Assembly (NCBI RefSeq): GCF_001656295.1
Contig: NZ_LXHE01000007.1
Location: forward strand, 1 to 64,000
Reading direction: 5' to 3'
DNA length: 64,000 bases
Source of the DNA: Moraxella catarrhalis
GTDB lineage: Bacteria; Pseudomonadota; Gammaproteobacteria; Pseudomonadales; Moraxellaceae
Below, piece after piece: positions 8,761-18,191 of the stretch (the first letter of the stretch is position 1; every line of letters starts with the position of its first letter). A program made the translations under genes and the position numbers. Below the pieces are notes generated by a model that was not told where the DNA came from, ran no database searches, and saw only the letters and a program-made list of their open reading frames with translations.

Positions 8761-9731
8761 ACCTGACTCCGATTGCGAAGGATAAATACCAAAAAATAAC
8801 TCCCACCAAACAAATTAATCAAAATACTAACCGTGGTTTTGTAGTTAAATATATGCTCTACCAAAAATTGAGAAACAATAAAAATCACCATGGCTATCCC
8901 AGTTCCTACAGGTAAAGTGAATTTATGCCGATTGACTTTGCATAAAGCATAAGCAATATTGGCAACAAAAATACCAAAAAACGCCGTCATACCGATTAGA
9001 CTGGTCGAAACAGCCACCAACACAGCGACTATCGCCAAAAAAAATCTCACTTGTTGTTGGTAATTGACACCCAGCGATATCGCTTGCTCTCGCCCTAAGC
9101 TCATCACATCCAAAATCGGCAACCGCTTTGCCAATAGGGCTAAAACCCCCACGATTAAAACGCTGGCATATACCAATGTCTCAAGCTCAGAGCGATTAAA
9201 CGAAGTGTAAGTCAGACTTTGTAGCACCGAAAACTCACCAGGACTCATTTTTAGCTCAATGAATTGAGAAAAGGTACTAATCACCATAGATAGCACCAAT
9301 CCTACCAACAAAAGCACATAAACGTCATTTTTACAAAACGGTAAAAGGTACTGGTACAATGCCCAAGAGTAGCCCAACATCAATAGCACAGAAATGATAA
9401 AGTTGCCATTTAACCCCAAAAAAGCAATCCCTTGTACCCCTACCATAAACAACAATAATACCTGCCACAGTAAATAAACCGACTCATAGCCCATCACCGC
9501 TGGTGTTAAAACACGATTTCCCACCACCGTCTGAAAAATAATCGCCGAAAATGCCAAACAGACACTACCTAAGCCAATCGTTAGCAGTCTTATCAAACGC
9601 TTAGGAATCACATAGTCGAAATCCAATCCTGAATCATAAAACACAAAAATAACTGCCAATACCGCAATACAACCAATTAATGCCCATAATTTTTTGGCAA
9701 AGCTGACAGAAAAAAGGTGAGTTATCGGCAT
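8757..9731 (-). CDS. Siderophore ABC importer permease, FecCD family (second subunit)
   Basis: This 324-residue integral membrane protein has about nine to ten hydrophobic segments, as in BtuC/FecD permeases. Recognisable stretches are VGNRVLTPAVMGYESVYLL near the N-terminal third and MSLGREQAISLGVNYQ before the region that contacts the ATPase. It resembles the FatC/CeuC/BauC branch. The start shares one base with the stop of the first permease and the end overlaps the ATPase start, so the three genes are coupled. It probably forms a heterodimeric channel with its neighbour. Confidence 0.9.
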   Translation of the reverse strand: MPITHLFSVSFAKKLWALIGCIAVLAVIFVFYDSGLDFDYVIPKRLIRLLTIGLGSVCLAFSAIIFQTVVGNRVLTPAVMGYESVYLLWQVLLLFMVGVQGIAFLGLNGNFIISVLLMLGYSWALYQYLLPFCKNDVYVLLLVGLVLSMVISTFSQFIELKMSPGEFSVLQSLTYTSFNRSELETLVYASVLIVGVLALLAKRLPILDVMSLGREQAISLGVNYQQQVRFFLAIVAVLVAVSTSLIGMTAFFGIFVANIAYALCKVNRHKFTLPVGTGIAMVIFIVSQFLVEHIFNYKTTVSILINLFGGSYFLVFILRNRSQV

Positions 9732-10666
9732 TAGCGAACCCCCCGTATCAGCAATATCAAAAACAACACGCCACCAATACTACCTGCCGTCAAAGCAATT
9801 GGCACCTCAAAAGGATAAATCAACAAACGCCCAACGATATCGCAAATCAATAAAAAACACGCCCCACTCAACGCAATGATTGGTAGCGTTTTTGCTAAAT
9901 TTTCACCATAGTTCAAAGCCACCAAATTGGGTATCACCAAACCAACAAAAGGTATCGCCCCAACTGTAATAACCGTAATGGCTGTAACAACTGAAACCAA
10001 CAAAAACCCAACGCCTACCGTTAATGAATAATTGATGCCCAAGCTTTTCGCCATATCCTCGCCCATACCCACCACGGTAAAGCGTTGTGCATACAGATAA
10101 GTCAAAATGAGTATCGGCAATACGACATAAATCATCTCATAATGCCCTTGGACAACTTTAGAAAAATCCCCCAATAACCAACTCTGCATACTTTGGATAA
10201 TATTATTTTGATAAGCATAAAACTCAGCAAATGCACTCAAGATACCGCCATACATCAGACCAATCACAGGCACTAGCACCATATTTTTGACTTTCAAACG
10301 ATTAATAAAAACAATAAACACCACACTGGCGACAAAGCAAAATAACGTCGCAAAGAGCATTTTTCCGAGTGTACCGATGCTAGGCAAGAACGTTAATGCT
10401 ATTAAAATACCCAGTTTTGAGGCATCTAACCCCCCTGTTATACTAGGTTCTACAAATTTATTGTGAACAATCTGCTGTAAGATAACGCCACTCACTGACA
10501 AACCCACCCCAGTCAAAGTTAAAGCGACAAGTCGAGGCAAGCGACTGGCAGTCAAGGTCAGCCAAGTGTGGCTAGATACATCAAATAGGGAAGTCCAAGC
10601 TATCTGTTGCACCCCAACAAATACAGAGATAATACACAACAATATAAATACTAAACTAATTTTCAT
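9731..10666 (-). CDS. Siderophore ABC importer permease, FecCD family (first subunit)
   Basis: First gene of the importer operon, encoding 311 residues with multiple membrane segments. Family stretches are LTASRLPRLVALTLTGVGLSVSGVILQQIVHNKFVEPSITGG and GAIPFVGLVIPNLVALNYG. It resembles the FatD/CeuB/BauD branch. The frame is open to 10759, but the start is set at the ATG at 10666: this gives the usual family length and leaves the Fur-like box and a -10 hexamer upstream rather than inside the gene. The ribosome site before this ATG is weak, so the start is not certain. Confidence 0.85.
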   Translation of the reverse strand: MKISLVFILLCIISVFVGVQQIAWTSLFDVSSHTWLTLTASRLPRLVALTLTGVGLSVSGVILQQIVHNKFVEPSITGGLDASKLGILIALTFLPSIGTLGKMLFATLFCFVASVVFIVFINRLKVKNMVLVPVIGLMYGGILSAFAEFYAYQNNIIQSMQSWLLGDFSKVVQGHYEMIYVVLPILILTYLYAQRFTVVGMGEDMAKSLGINYSLTVGVGFLLVSVVTAITVITVGAIPFVGLVIPNLVALNYGENLAKTLPIIALSGACFLLICDIVGRLLIYPFEVPIALTAGSIGGVLFLILLIRGVR

Positions 10667-10688
10667 TAATTTTTGGTCTGAATAAAAA

Positions 10689-10733
10689 ATTATACTATAA
10701 TAACATAAAATAATGATAATGAGAATTATTTTT
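10689..10733 (-). promoter_or_regulatory. Promoter -10 and Fur-like box of the importer operon
   Basis: On the minus strand, GATAATGAGAATTATTTTT (10715-10733, plus-strand reading) matches about 15 of 19 Fur consensus positions. TATAAT lies at 10689-10694. The box sits 50 bases upstream of the first permease start. Together these predict iron-repressed expression of the permease-ATPase-binding protein genes. Confidence 0.65.
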
Positions 10734-10862
10734 ATTAAAAATAATATCTGGTGGTGCATTAAAAAGTATGGTTTGTGTCATAATAATTACCTTTATTAAG
10801 TAATTTAGTTCAACTATCATTAGCTATTTGTACCATAACAGATAGCATCTCTGTATAAGGTT

Positions 10863-10956
10863 GTAGTTTTTACCATTTAGATGGTAGTTTTTACCTTATG
10901 TGAGTAACATGATAATTATCACAAAGTAAAGCTTTTTTACCACAAAAAAGGTAATT
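10863..10956 (+). promoter_or_regulatory. Repeat-rich promoter and operator region of the XRE regulator
   Basis: Two exact copies of GTAGTTTTTACC lie at 10863-10874 and 10884-10895, 21 bases apart, which is two helical turns. A related inverted pair, TTTTTTACC and GGTAATTTT, flanks a short A-rich loop at 10933-10956 and includes the ribosome site AAAGG. A further palindrome, GATAATTATC, lies at 10911-10920 and resembles half of a Fur box. The layout suggests autoregulation by the small HTH protein, with possible cross-talk to iron. Confidence 0.5.
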
Positions 10957-10958
10957 TT

Positions 10959-11186
10959 ATGATTATTAATCGTTTTCCAGTGATTTTGGCAGAAAAAAGA
11001 CTTCGGGTAGCTGATGTTGTTAGAGCAACAGGGATAAGCAAGACGACGTTGCATAAGTTATATAACGACGACTCAACACGGATTGATTTTGAAACCCTTG
11101 ATAAACTATGCCGTTTTTTGGAGGTGCAGGTTGGGGATTTGTTTGAATACAAGCCTGAAGATTTATCGCAAGCAAAACAGGATTAG
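10959..11186 (+). CDS. Small XRE-family (Cro/CI, YozG-like) DNA-binding regulator
   Basis: This 75-residue protein is almost entirely a helix-turn-helix domain: RVADVVRATGISKTTLHKLYNDDS followed by IDFETLDKLCRFLEVQVGDLFEY. This is the YozG-like pattern of free-standing repressors. It is the only gene here facing away from the siderophore operon and shares an upstream region of about 290 bases with it. AAAGG seven bases before the ATG serves as ribosome site. It may control the iron-uptake operon, itself or both. No toxin partner is visible beside it. Confidence 0.85.
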   Translation: MIINRFPVILAEKRLRVADVVRATGISKTTLHKLYNDDSTRIDFETLDKLCRFLEVQVGDLFEYKPEDLSQAKQD

Positions 11187-11419
11187 GCCAAAGCTCAGCT
11201 TGCAATCAATTGGTGCGTATTTTGACTTAATAATGCAGCTTGCTGCTTAAAATTGAGTTGGGGTAATTTTTCCAATATTTTAACTTATTGAAAAAGAGTC
11301 AATGGGCACATTTTAGGCACAATTTGGGCACGCAGAAATTTGCATGTGCCCAACTTATTAAAAGTGATCACACAACAATAAAGATAAGCAGTCACACAAA
11401 CCCCTGATTTTAAACAACA
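11187..11419. other. Non-coding stretch with gene-tail remnant and GGCAC repeats
   Basis: No intact gene is seen here. On the minus strand a short frame ending at 11195 reads like the tail of a coding sequence (KLPQLNFKQQAALLSQNTH) but has no start of its own. Around 11300-11352 the motif GGCAC occurs three times at about 12-base spacing, with an inverted GTGCC nearby. The stretch lies on the 3' side of tRNA-Gly, where an integrated element would carry its integrase end. It could be an old insertion scar; this is an inference. Confidence 0.35.
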
Positions 11420-11453
11420 AAAAAGCCCAAACCGTTTGATTTGGACTTTTTAG
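11420..11453 (-). terminator. Terminator after tRNA-Gly
   Basis: On the minus strand AAAGTCCAAATC and GGTTTGGGCTTT form a stem with a four-base loop, followed by a T run. It directly follows the tRNA-Gly gene. Confidence 0.75.
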
Positions 11454-11457
11454 AATT

Positions 11458-11533
<76 letters not shown>

Positions 11534-11545
11534 TTTGTGTGGCAT

Positions 11546-11573
11546 ATTATATCGCAATTTTATTAGGTGTCAA
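11546..11573 (-). promoter_or_regulatory. Sigma-70 promoter of tRNA-Gly
   Basis: On the minus strand TTGACA (11568-11573) and TATAAT (11546-11551) are separated by 16 bases. The -10 ends 12 bases before the tRNA 5' end. Confidence 0.85.
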
Positions 11574-11589
11574 GCATTTTCAGAATTTT

Positions 11590-13032
11590 TTATGCATTTA
11601 ATTTGAGCACTTTGACATTATCATACCCTTGAGATAGCAGCTGCCCTGCCTGCAACCGACTCATCACGCCTTGTTGGCAATACAAAAGATAGGTTTTGGT
11701 GTTATCAAGTTTGGCAAACTGCAAGCCCAGCTTATAAAATGGCAAACAAATCACTGGCGCATCGACAGTGAGCGGTGCATCACAAGCCTCATCAGGCGCG
11801 CGAATATCTAGCACCACCTCGCCTGACCGAATATGATCAACCACTTTGGGCATGATTGGCGCATCACTCATATCCAAGCGGCGAATATCAAGAACCTGCG
11901 CACTTTGGATGGCGTGATTTAAAATTTCAAAATCAAACCGTGATTCTTGCTCCAAAATCTTAAATTCGGAAGCTTTAGCAGTCGGTGACTTTGAGATGAC
12001 ACCGCAGTATTCAGGCATTGACTTGGCAATGTTTGCAGTGCCAATTTTTTCTGCGGTTTTTACAATGGCTTCTTTATCTTCGGTAATTAATGGACGCAAA
12101 ATCAGCGCAGATGACGCTTGATCAATCAAGCGCAGATTGGTCAGTGTTTGGCTCGCTACCTGACCCAATGCCTCGCCTGTGACCAGTGCTTGGATTTTCA
12201 TTTGCTGGGCGATCTGACTGGCAGCTTTTACCATCATACGCTTTAAAATGACGCCCATCTGACCATCATCAACAGTCTTTAAGATCTCAGCAACAATGGG
12301 CTCAAAATTCACCGTCACAAAATTCACCTTGTGCGACAAAGAATAGCGAGACCACAGATGATACGCCATCTGCTTGACACCCAACTCATGTGCCTGACCG
12401 CCCAAATTAAAAAAACAATAATGGACGCGGCTACCACGGCGCATGAACATATAGCTTGAGACACCCGAATCAAAGCCACCTGAAATCAGCGACAAGACAT
12501 CTTCTTGGGTGCCCATCGGAAATCCGCCAAGACCTTTAAAACGCCCTTTGACCAAAAACACTTTGTCATTTTCAATCTCAATAGCGACGGTAACCTCAGG
12601 ATTTTTAAGCTTGACATAAGCACTATCTATACGCTGATTTAAGCCGCCGCCGATATAGCTTGCCGCCTCCATCGAGTCAAATTCGGTCTTGCCGCGCCGC
12701 TTCACGCGCACACAAAAGGACTTGTCGATCAGTTTATCTTTATAATCTAAATAGACATATTCAAAAATATCATGCAGATTTTGGTACTTTTTTTCATCAA
12801 CTTCCAAAAAATGATGAATGCCTGAAATGCACTGAAGCGCCTCACGAATCTGCAGATGCTTATCTTGAGTTGTCTTGACTTCAATAAAGTCCCAATGGCG
12901 AGTCACCACCACTTTTTCATCAAAGTGGCGCAGCGCTGATTTGATGTTATAAAATAAAATTTTGACAAAACGCTTGCGAACCGAGTCGCTTTTCATGATG
13001 ATTTCAGGAAAAAGCTTGATGATAAATTTCAT
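11590..13032 (-). CDS. thiI: tRNA 4-thiouridine synthetase ThiI
   Basis: This 480-residue enzyme adds sulfur to uridine 8 of tRNA; in many bacteria it also supplies sulfur for the thiamine thiazole. Domains in order are a ferredoxin-like and THUMP region (about 1-165), the ATP-pyrophosphatase with PP-loop SGGFDSG near residue 183, and a C-terminal rhodanese domain (about 395-480). The rhodanese loop has the persulfide cysteine in [15 protein letters not shown]. The long form with rhodanese is the enterobacterial type. It stands alone, downstream of an intergenic region, and ends just upstream of the tRNA-Gly promoter. Confidence 0.95.
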   Translation of the reverse strand: MKFIIKLFPEIIMKSDSVRKRFVKILFYNIKSALRHFDEKVVVTRHWDFIEVKTTQDKHLQIREALQCISGIHHFLEVDEKKYQNLHDIFEYVYLDYKDKLIDKSFCVRVKRRGKTEFDSMEAASYIGGGLNQRIDSAYVKLKNPEVTVAIEIENDKVFLVKGRFKGLGGFPMGTQEDVLSLISGGFDSGVSSYMFMRRGSRVHYCFFNLGGQAHELGVKQMAYHLWSRYSLSHKVNFVTVNFEPIVAEILKTVDDGQMGVILKRMMVKAASQIAQQMKIQALVTGEALGQVASQTLTNLRLIDQASSALILRPLITEDKEAIVKTAEKIGTANIAKSMPEYCGVISKSPTAKASEFKILEQESRFDFEILNHAIQSAQVLDIRRLDMSDAPIMPKVVDHIRSGEVVLDIRAPDEACDAPLTVDAPVICLPFYKLGLQFAKLDNTKTYLLYCQQGVMSRLQAGQLLSQGYDNVKVLKLNA

Positions 13033-13149
13033 AACGATGCTGACTGATAAAAATCGGCTATTTTACACCATTTTTATCATTTATGATATTTACAAAAACA
13101 AAAAAATCACACCCTATGCAGAGCGTGATTTTATCAATCAAGCAATTAA

Positions 13150-14331
13150 TTATTCACGTTCAATCGCCAAAGCAAGCCCCATACCGCCGCCCACGCATAA
13201 AGTAGCAACACCCTTGGATTTGTTACTTGCGATCATCTCATGAATCAAAGTCACCAAAATACGGCAGCCTGAAGCGCCAATCGGATGACCGATGGCGATG
13301 GCACCGCCATTGACGTTGACGCGCTCGTTTGGTAGCTTAAGCTGGCTTGACACGCCAAGCGCCTGTGCAGCAAAGGCTTCATTGGCTTCGTATAAGTCAA
13401 CATCATCAACCGCCCAGCCAGCTTTATCCAGCGTTTTTTGGACAGCTGACACCGGACCCAGACCCATAACTTCAGGCTCAATACCAGTGGCTGCATACGA
13501 GACGACCTTGGCAAGTATCGGCAAACCAAGCTCCTTGGCTCGGCTTTGTTTCATAAGCATGACCGCCGCCGCACCATCATTAATGCCCGAAGCGCTGCCA
13601 GCCGTCACCGTGCCGTCTTTTTTAAAGGCGGTGCGCAGCTTAGCAAGTCCCTCCAAAGTGGTATTAGGCTTGATGTACTCATCTTGATCTACGATAATCG
13701 GGTCGCCTTTACGCTGTGGTACACTCACGGCAGTGATTTGACTGTCAAATTTACCGGCGGCTTGAGCGGCGGCAGCTTTTTGCTGAGATGCCAACGCAAA
13801 TTCATCTTGAGCATCACGAGTGATCTGTAGCCGTTCAGCGATATTTTCAGCGGTAATGCCCATGTGATAGCCATGATACACATCGGTCAAGCCATCAGCG
13901 ATCATGCTGTCAGTGAGCGAGCCATTACCCATCTTGATGCCATCTCTTAAATGCACAAAATGTGGGCTTTGGCTCATCGACTCCTGACCCCCAGCGATCA
14001 CAATATCAGCATCGCCGCACAAAATCGCCTGCACGCCCATTTGCACCGCCTTAAGTCCAGAGCCGCACACAACATTCACTGTCGTTGCTGGGATTTGTAC
14101 TGGCAACTGGGCAAACATCGCTGCTTGGCGTGCTGGGTTTTGACCCACGCCTGTGGTGAGCACATTTCCCATGATCACTTCGCTCACCGCCTCAGGTGAC
14201 ACGCCTGTTTCGGCTAATAAATCGCCGATCACAGCCGCCCCAAGCTTAGGCGCAGGCAAGCTTGATAACGACCCCAAAAAAGACCCCACTGCCGTACGCT
14301 TGGCAGCCACAATCACTACGGAATCTGTCAT
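13150..14331 (-). CDS. atoB: Acetyl-CoA C-acetyltransferase (thiolase)
   Basis: This 393-residue thiolase interconverts acetoacetyl-CoA and two acetyl-CoA. The acyl-accepting cysteine is in VNVVCGSGLKAV (near residue 90), the catalytic histidine in GGAIAIGHPIGASG and the second cysteine in TLCVGGGMGLA. It is the last gene of an atoE-atoD-atoA-atoB run on the minus strand and has a good ribosome site (AGGGG). In this setting it should cleave acetoacetyl-CoA made by the CoA-transferase during acetoacetate or butyrate use. Confidence 0.94.
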   Translation of the reverse strand: MTDSVVIVAAKRTAVGSFLGSLSSLPAPKLGAAVIGDLLAETGVSPEAVSEVIMGNVLTTGVGQNPARQAAMFAQLPVQIPATTVNVVCGSGLKAVQMGVQAILCGDADIVIAGGQESMSQSPHFVHLRDGIKMGNGSLTDSMIADGLTDVYHGYHMGITAENIAERLQITRDAQDEFALASQQKAAAAQAAGKFDSQITAVSVPQRKGDPIIVDQDEYIKPNTTLEGLAKLRTAFKKDGTVTAGSASGINDGAAAVMLMKQSRAKELGLPILAKVVSYAATGIEPEVMGLGPVSAVQKTLDKAGWAVDDVDLYEANEAFAAQALGVSSQLKLPNERVNVNGGAIAIGHPIGASGCRILVTLIHEMIASNKSKGVATLCVGGGMGLALAIERE

Positions 14332-14377
14332 AATTATCCCCTTATCATTCCATAAATTATGATATAAATTTCATCAA

Positions 14378-15007
14378 TCATTGAGCGATCGTCACACCAG
14401 TTTTGCTTTGTAATTCATCAAAGCTTACACCATCTGCCAGCTCAACCAATTTAAGACCACTGTCAGTGACATCCAAGACCGCCAAATCTGTGATGATGCG
14501 ATGCACCACCTTTTGACCAGTTAATGGTAAATCGCAAGCCTGCTTGATCTTAAATGAGCCATCTTTGGCGGTATGCTCCATCAGCACAATGACACGCTGC
14601 ACGCCAGCGACCAAATCCATAGCGCCGCCCATGCCCTTGACCATCTTACCAGGGATCATCCAGTTTGCCAAATCGCCCTGCTCGCTGACTTCCATCGCCC
14701 CTAGGATTGCCAAGTTCACCTTACCACCACGAATCATCGCAAACGACTGCGAGCTGCCAAAAAAACTTGCGCCAGTCTGTACGGTGACGGTCTGCTTACC
14801 TGCGTTAATCAAATCGACATCGATTTCATCTTCGGTAGGAAAGGCGCCGATGCCAAGCAAGCCATTTTCAGATTGTAGCATCACATTGACGCCCTCTGGG
14901 ATATAATTGGCAACCAAAGTTGGCAACCCAATGCCAAGATTGACATAAAAACCATCTTGCAACTCTTGGGCAGCTCGCTGCGCCATTTGTTCACGATTCC
15001 ACGCCAT
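14378..15007 (-). CDS. atoA: 3-oxoacid CoA-transferase subunit B (AtoA/ScoB type)
   Basis: This 209-residue beta subunit moves CoA between acyl-CoA and acetoacetate. The catalytic glutamate lies in the family motif SENGLLG, preceded by [13 protein letters not shown] and followed by [22 protein letters not shown] just upstream gives a strong ribosome site. It lies 29 bases after the alpha-subunit gene, as expected for a heteromeric enzyme, and before the thiolase gene. Confidence 0.93.
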   Translation of the reverse strand: MAWNREQMAQRAAQELQDGFYVNLGIGLPTLVANYIPEGVNVMLQSENGLLGIGAFPTEDEIDVDLINAGKQTVTVQTGASFFGSSQSFAMIRGGKVNLAILGAMEVSEQGDLANWMIPGKMVKGMGGAMDLVAGVQRVIVLMEHTAKDGSFKIKQACDLPLTGQKVVHRIITDLAVLDVTDSGLKLVELADGVSFDELQSKTGVTIAQ

Positions 15008-15036
15008 GACTATTCTCCTTTATGATAATACTGTAA

Positions 15037-15738
15037 TTATGCGCTGCGAGTGGTGCGCTGCTCGATGCGTTTTTCTGGATTGGCATTGACAATGATGCGA
15101 TGTACATAAATCCCAGGCAAGTGTACGCTGTCTGGATCAATCTCACCGATTTCTACCAACTCTTCGACTTCTACCACAGTGATTTTGCCTGCAGTGGCGA
15201 CGTCAGGATTGAAGTTACGCGCGGTTTTTCGAAATACCAAATTGCCCGCTTTATCCGCTTTCCATGCCTTGACCAGTGCCACATCAGCGACCAGTGAGCG
15301 CTCCATGACATAGTCTTCGCTATCAAACTGTCTGACTTCCTTACCCTCAGCGACCTGTGTACCTACACCCGTTTTGGTAAAAAACGCAGGAATGCCCGCC
15401 CCGCCTGCGCGCAGCTTTTCTGCCAAAGTACCTTGCGGCGTCAGCTCAACCTCCAGCTCGCCTGATAAAAATTGTCGCTCAAACTCTTTATTTTCACCCA
15501 CATAAGAGGCGATCATTTTTTTGACTTGACGAGTTTGTAATAATAATCCCAACCCAAAATCATCGACACCAGCATTATTGCTAATGCAGGTCAAGCCCTT
15601 GACGCCTGTGTCGCGCAGTGCCACAATCAGCTGCTCTGGAATGCCGCATAAGCCAAATCCGCCGACCGCGACTGTTTGATCATCCTTAACAATATCTGCC
15701 AACGCTGATGTGGCGTCTTGATATACTTTATTACTCAT
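15037..15738 (-). CDS. atoD: 3-oxoacid CoA-transferase subunit A (AtoD/ScoA type)
   Basis: This 233-residue alpha subunit of the CoA-transferase carries the family stretch [18 protein letters not shown], which binds CoA, and [14 protein letters not shown]. The frame is open upstream, but AGGGAG at 15745-15750 is best spaced for the ATG at 15738; the adjacent ATG at 15741 is a near alternative. It forms the enzyme with the next gene and follows the transporter gene by about 50 bases. Confidence 0.92.
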   Translation of the reverse strand: MSNKVYQDATSALADIVKDDQTVAVGGFGLCGIPEQLIVALRDTGVKGLTCISNNAGVDDFGLGLLLQTRQVKKMIASYVGENKEFERQFLSGELEVELTPQGTLAEKLRAGGAGIPAFFTKTGVGTQVAEGKEVRQFDSEDYVMERSLVADVALVKAWKADKAGNLVFRKTARNFNPDVATAGKITVVEVEELVEIGEIDPDSVHLPGIYVHRIIVNANPEKRIEQRTTRSA

Positions 15739-15790
15739 CATTTGCTCCCTAAAATAAAGCCAGAATTGACCCAATTAATTAACAGTTACA

Positions 15791-17131
15791 TTATCCAAAA
15801 ATAATAAATAATCCACAAATTAAAATGCCCGAATAACCCAGCGCCATCAAGCAATAGCCCATGATCGCACGCGCATCAAGACCGACAATGCCAAGCAATG
15901 GCAGCGCCCAAAATGGCTGAATCATGTTTGTCCAAGCATCTCCCCAAGCGATCGCCATCGCTGTCGTCACTGGCGACACCCCAAGCTCAGCGCCAGCTGG
16001 TAGCATGATCGGACCTTGAACCGCCCACTGTCCGCCACCTGATGGCACAAAGACATTGACCAATCCTGCACTCAAAAATGCCAAAATCGGAAAAGTGGTT
16101 TCATTAGATATCGCCACAAAGGCATTGCTGATCTGCCCTGCCAACGAGCTGCCGCCCTCGCTTGCCCCCATCATCAAACCCATGATACCGCCATAAAATG
16201 GGAATAACAAGACAATCCCAGCGATGCCGCGGGCACTGTCTTCGATGGCGCGGCTGTAGCGCTCAGGCGTCCCATGCGCAAATAGCCCTGCAAACAAAAA
16301 CAGTCCAATGACAATATTTAGCGCCAAATTAAATCCATTGGCGGCAAAATGTCCAAATAAATACACCGCTGCAATGCCCACGATGATGAGCGCAATGAAC
16401 CGATTATCATCAAGTTTTTGGGCAGGTGTATCACGCAAAGGCACCTCAGGCGCTGGTTCTTGGAGCTTGGCAGGATCTGCGATGATGGGCGTTTTTGGCA
16501 GCATCAGCATATTAATGATGGGCAAGCCAATAAATAACCCCGCCACGATGGCAAGGTTCAATGGTGAAAACAGTGTTTGGCTGACTGGAATAGCAGCAGT
16601 GATGGTCTCACCAGACAGTCTGACCAAGTCAGCACCTTCCGTCGCCAATGCCAGCGGAATGGAGCCTGATAAGCCACCATGCCAAATCAAAAATCCTGAA
16701 TAGGCGGACGCCACCAACAGCGGATAATCCACACCTTTGACTTGGCGCGCCAAAGATTTGGCAAACACCGCGCCAACAATCAGCCCAAAGCCCCAATTTA
16801 TCCAGCAGCCCATCAGTGCCACCACCGTCACTGTGATAATCGCTTGCTTGGGACTTTTGACTTTGGCAGCGATGCCATCTAGCAGCCGACCAATCACAGG
16901 CACCTTGGCAAGCACATGCCCTGTCACCAAAATCAGCGCCATTTGCATTGAAAATCCGAGCAATGACCAAAGCCCATCACCCCAAAACTTGGCAGCTTCA
17001 AATACGGTTTGATTGGTAAAAATCAGCGCAGCGACATAGACCGCCAAGGTAAGTATGATGCAAAAGACAAATGGCGATGGCAGATAGCTTTTCACCATTT
17101 TGACTGATAGGTCAGTGAGTATGCGAAACAT
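15791..17131 (-). CDS. atoE: Short-chain fatty acid transporter AtoE
   Basis: This 446-residue inner-membrane permease of the AtoE family has about twelve hydrophobic segments. Recognisable stretches are NWGFGLIVGAVFAKSLARQ, the conserved VFVPSGGGQWAVQGPI and WGDAWTNMIQPFWALPLLGI. The frame is open to 17224, but AAAGGAT upstream supports the ATG at 17131, giving the usual start MFRILTDLSVKMVKSYLP. As first gene of the operon it should bring acetoacetate or butyrate into the cell for the CoA-transferase and thiolase. Confidence 0.92.
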   Translation of the reverse strand: MFRILTDLSVKMVKSYLPSPFVFCIILTLAVYVAALIFTNQTVFEAAKFWGDGLWSLLGFSMQMALILVTGHVLAKVPVIGRLLDGIAAKVKSPKQAIITVTVVALMGCWINWGFGLIVGAVFAKSLARQVKGVDYPLLVASAYSGFLIWHGGLSGSIPLALATEGADLVRLSGETITAAIPVSQTLFSPLNLAIVAGLFIGLPIINMLMLPKTPIIADPAKLQEPAPEVPLRDTPAQKLDDNRFIALIIVGIAAVYLFGHFAANGFNLALNIVIGLFLFAGLFAHGTPERYSRAIEDSARGIAGIVLLFPFYGGIMGLMMGASEGGSSLAGQISNAFVAISNETTFPILAFLSAGLVNVFVPSGGGQWAVQGPIMLPAGAELGVSPVTTAMAIAWGDAWTNMIQPFWALPLLGIVGLDARAIMGYCLMALGYSGILICGLFIIFG

Positions 17132-17378
17132 GATCAGATCCTTTGATAATAGCCAATAAACTTTGAAAATCCCTGGATTTATTCGCCAAACGGCAATTAA
17201 TGAACGCCGATGTCTAAAATTCAAACCTAACTGTATCGCAATTCACATCCTTTGACAAGCATGCACTTAAAAAAATTTCTCACAAAATTTGTCAAGTCAT
17301 CCATTGATACCATCTAAGATCGGTTTGTGTTAAGCTAAAGATTAGGATTTTTAAATCAAACCGTGTAACCAAGGAAAG

Positions 17379-17864
17379 ATGATGACAAGCGTCTATGACT
17401 TTAGCGCAACTGATCTGACAGGTCAGCAAGTGAATTTGAGTAGTTTTAAGGGCAAGGTTTTATTGATTGTCAATACTGCAAGCCAGTGCGGATTTACCCC
17501 TCAGTTTGCAGGTCTACAGGTGCTGCACGATCGCTATCATGCCCAAGGGCTTGTCATTATTGGCTTTGCTTGCAATCAGTTTGGTAATCAAGAACCCAAC
17601 ACTGGTACGGCGATTGGCGAGTTTTGCCAGCGGCATTATGGCGCTCAGTTTTTGATGATGGATCAAATCAAAGTCAATGGTGACAATGCCCATCCGTTAT
17701 TTCAGTGGCTAAAGTCTCAGCAAGGCGGTGTGTTTGGTGATGCCATCAAATGGAATTTTACCAAATTTCTCATTGGACGAGATGGTCAAGTCATCAAGCG
17801 CTATGCACCCATTACCAAACCTGAAAGCTTGACCGCCGACATCGAAAAAGCGCTAAAAATATGA
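17379..17864 (+). CDS. Glutathione peroxidase family, cysteine type (BtuE-like)
   Basis: This 161-residue peroxidase reduces hydroperoxides with thiol donors. The active cysteine is Cys37 in NTASQCGFTPQF (cysteine, not selenocysteine). The other tetrad members are the Gln in FACNQFGNQEP and Trp-Asn in KWNFTKFLI. AAGGAAAG precedes two adjacent ATGs at 17379 and 17382; either may be used. The single-domain, signal-less form acts in the cytoplasm. Many bacterial members use thioredoxin rather than glutathione, so the donor is not settled. It is divergent from atoE. Confidence 0.92.
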   Translation: MMTSVYDFSATDLTGQQVNLSSFKGKVLLIVNTASQCGFTPQFAGLQVLHDRYHAQGLVIIGFACNQFGNQEPNTGTAIGEFCQRHYGAQFLMMDQIKVNGDNAHPLFQWLKSQQGGVFGDAIKWNFTKFLIGRDGQVIKRYAPITKPESLTADIEKALKI

Positions 17865-17948
17865 CCAAATGATGAAAAAATAACCCATTAAATATCAATA
17901 ACTTATAAAATTTATCCAAAATATCAGGTAATTTCACCCAAAAAGCAT

Positions 17949-17976
17949 TTGACACTGCTGTGAAATTCTATATAAT
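17949..17976 (+). promoter_or_regulatory. Promoter of the tRNA-Val/tRNA-Asp transcript
   Basis: TTGACA (17949-17954) and TATAAT (17971-17976) with a 16-base spacer form a full-consensus promoter. It lies about 135 bases before tRNA-Val, leaving a leader with an inverted repeat (TTTCTTAAG to CTGTTTAAAGAAA, near 18067-18101) that probably serves processing. Confidence 0.8.
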
Positions 17977-18111
17977 ACGCACCACAACGAACGAACACAG
18001 TGAGACATCACTCACTAAGTCGTTTAAGAACTTAAAATGTTGATACCTTGACACCGTATCGAATCTTTTTCTTAAGCACAGTAAACTGTTTAAAGAAAAA
18101 AACACATTTTA

Positions 18112-18187
18112 GGGTGGTTAGCTCAGTTGGTAGAGCATCTGCCTTACAAGCAGAGGGTCAGCGGTTCGATCCCGTTACCACCCACCA
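18112..18187 (+). tRNA. tRNA-Val (TAC)
   Basis: The acceptor stem is GGGTGGT/ACCACCC, the T arm is GGTTCGATC, and the anticodon loop CTTACAA gives anticodon TAC. CCA is encoded. It is four bases from tRNA-Asp and shares its transcript. Confidence 0.97.
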
Positions 18188-18191
18188 TATT

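Noticed and set aside
10667-10759. N-terminal extension of the first permease
   Set aside because: It would place the Fur-like box and -10 hexamer inside the coding sequence and exceed the family length.
13292-13830. Plus-strand frames opposite the thiolase gene
   Set aside because: They overlap each other and the thiolase coding sequence and resemble no protein.
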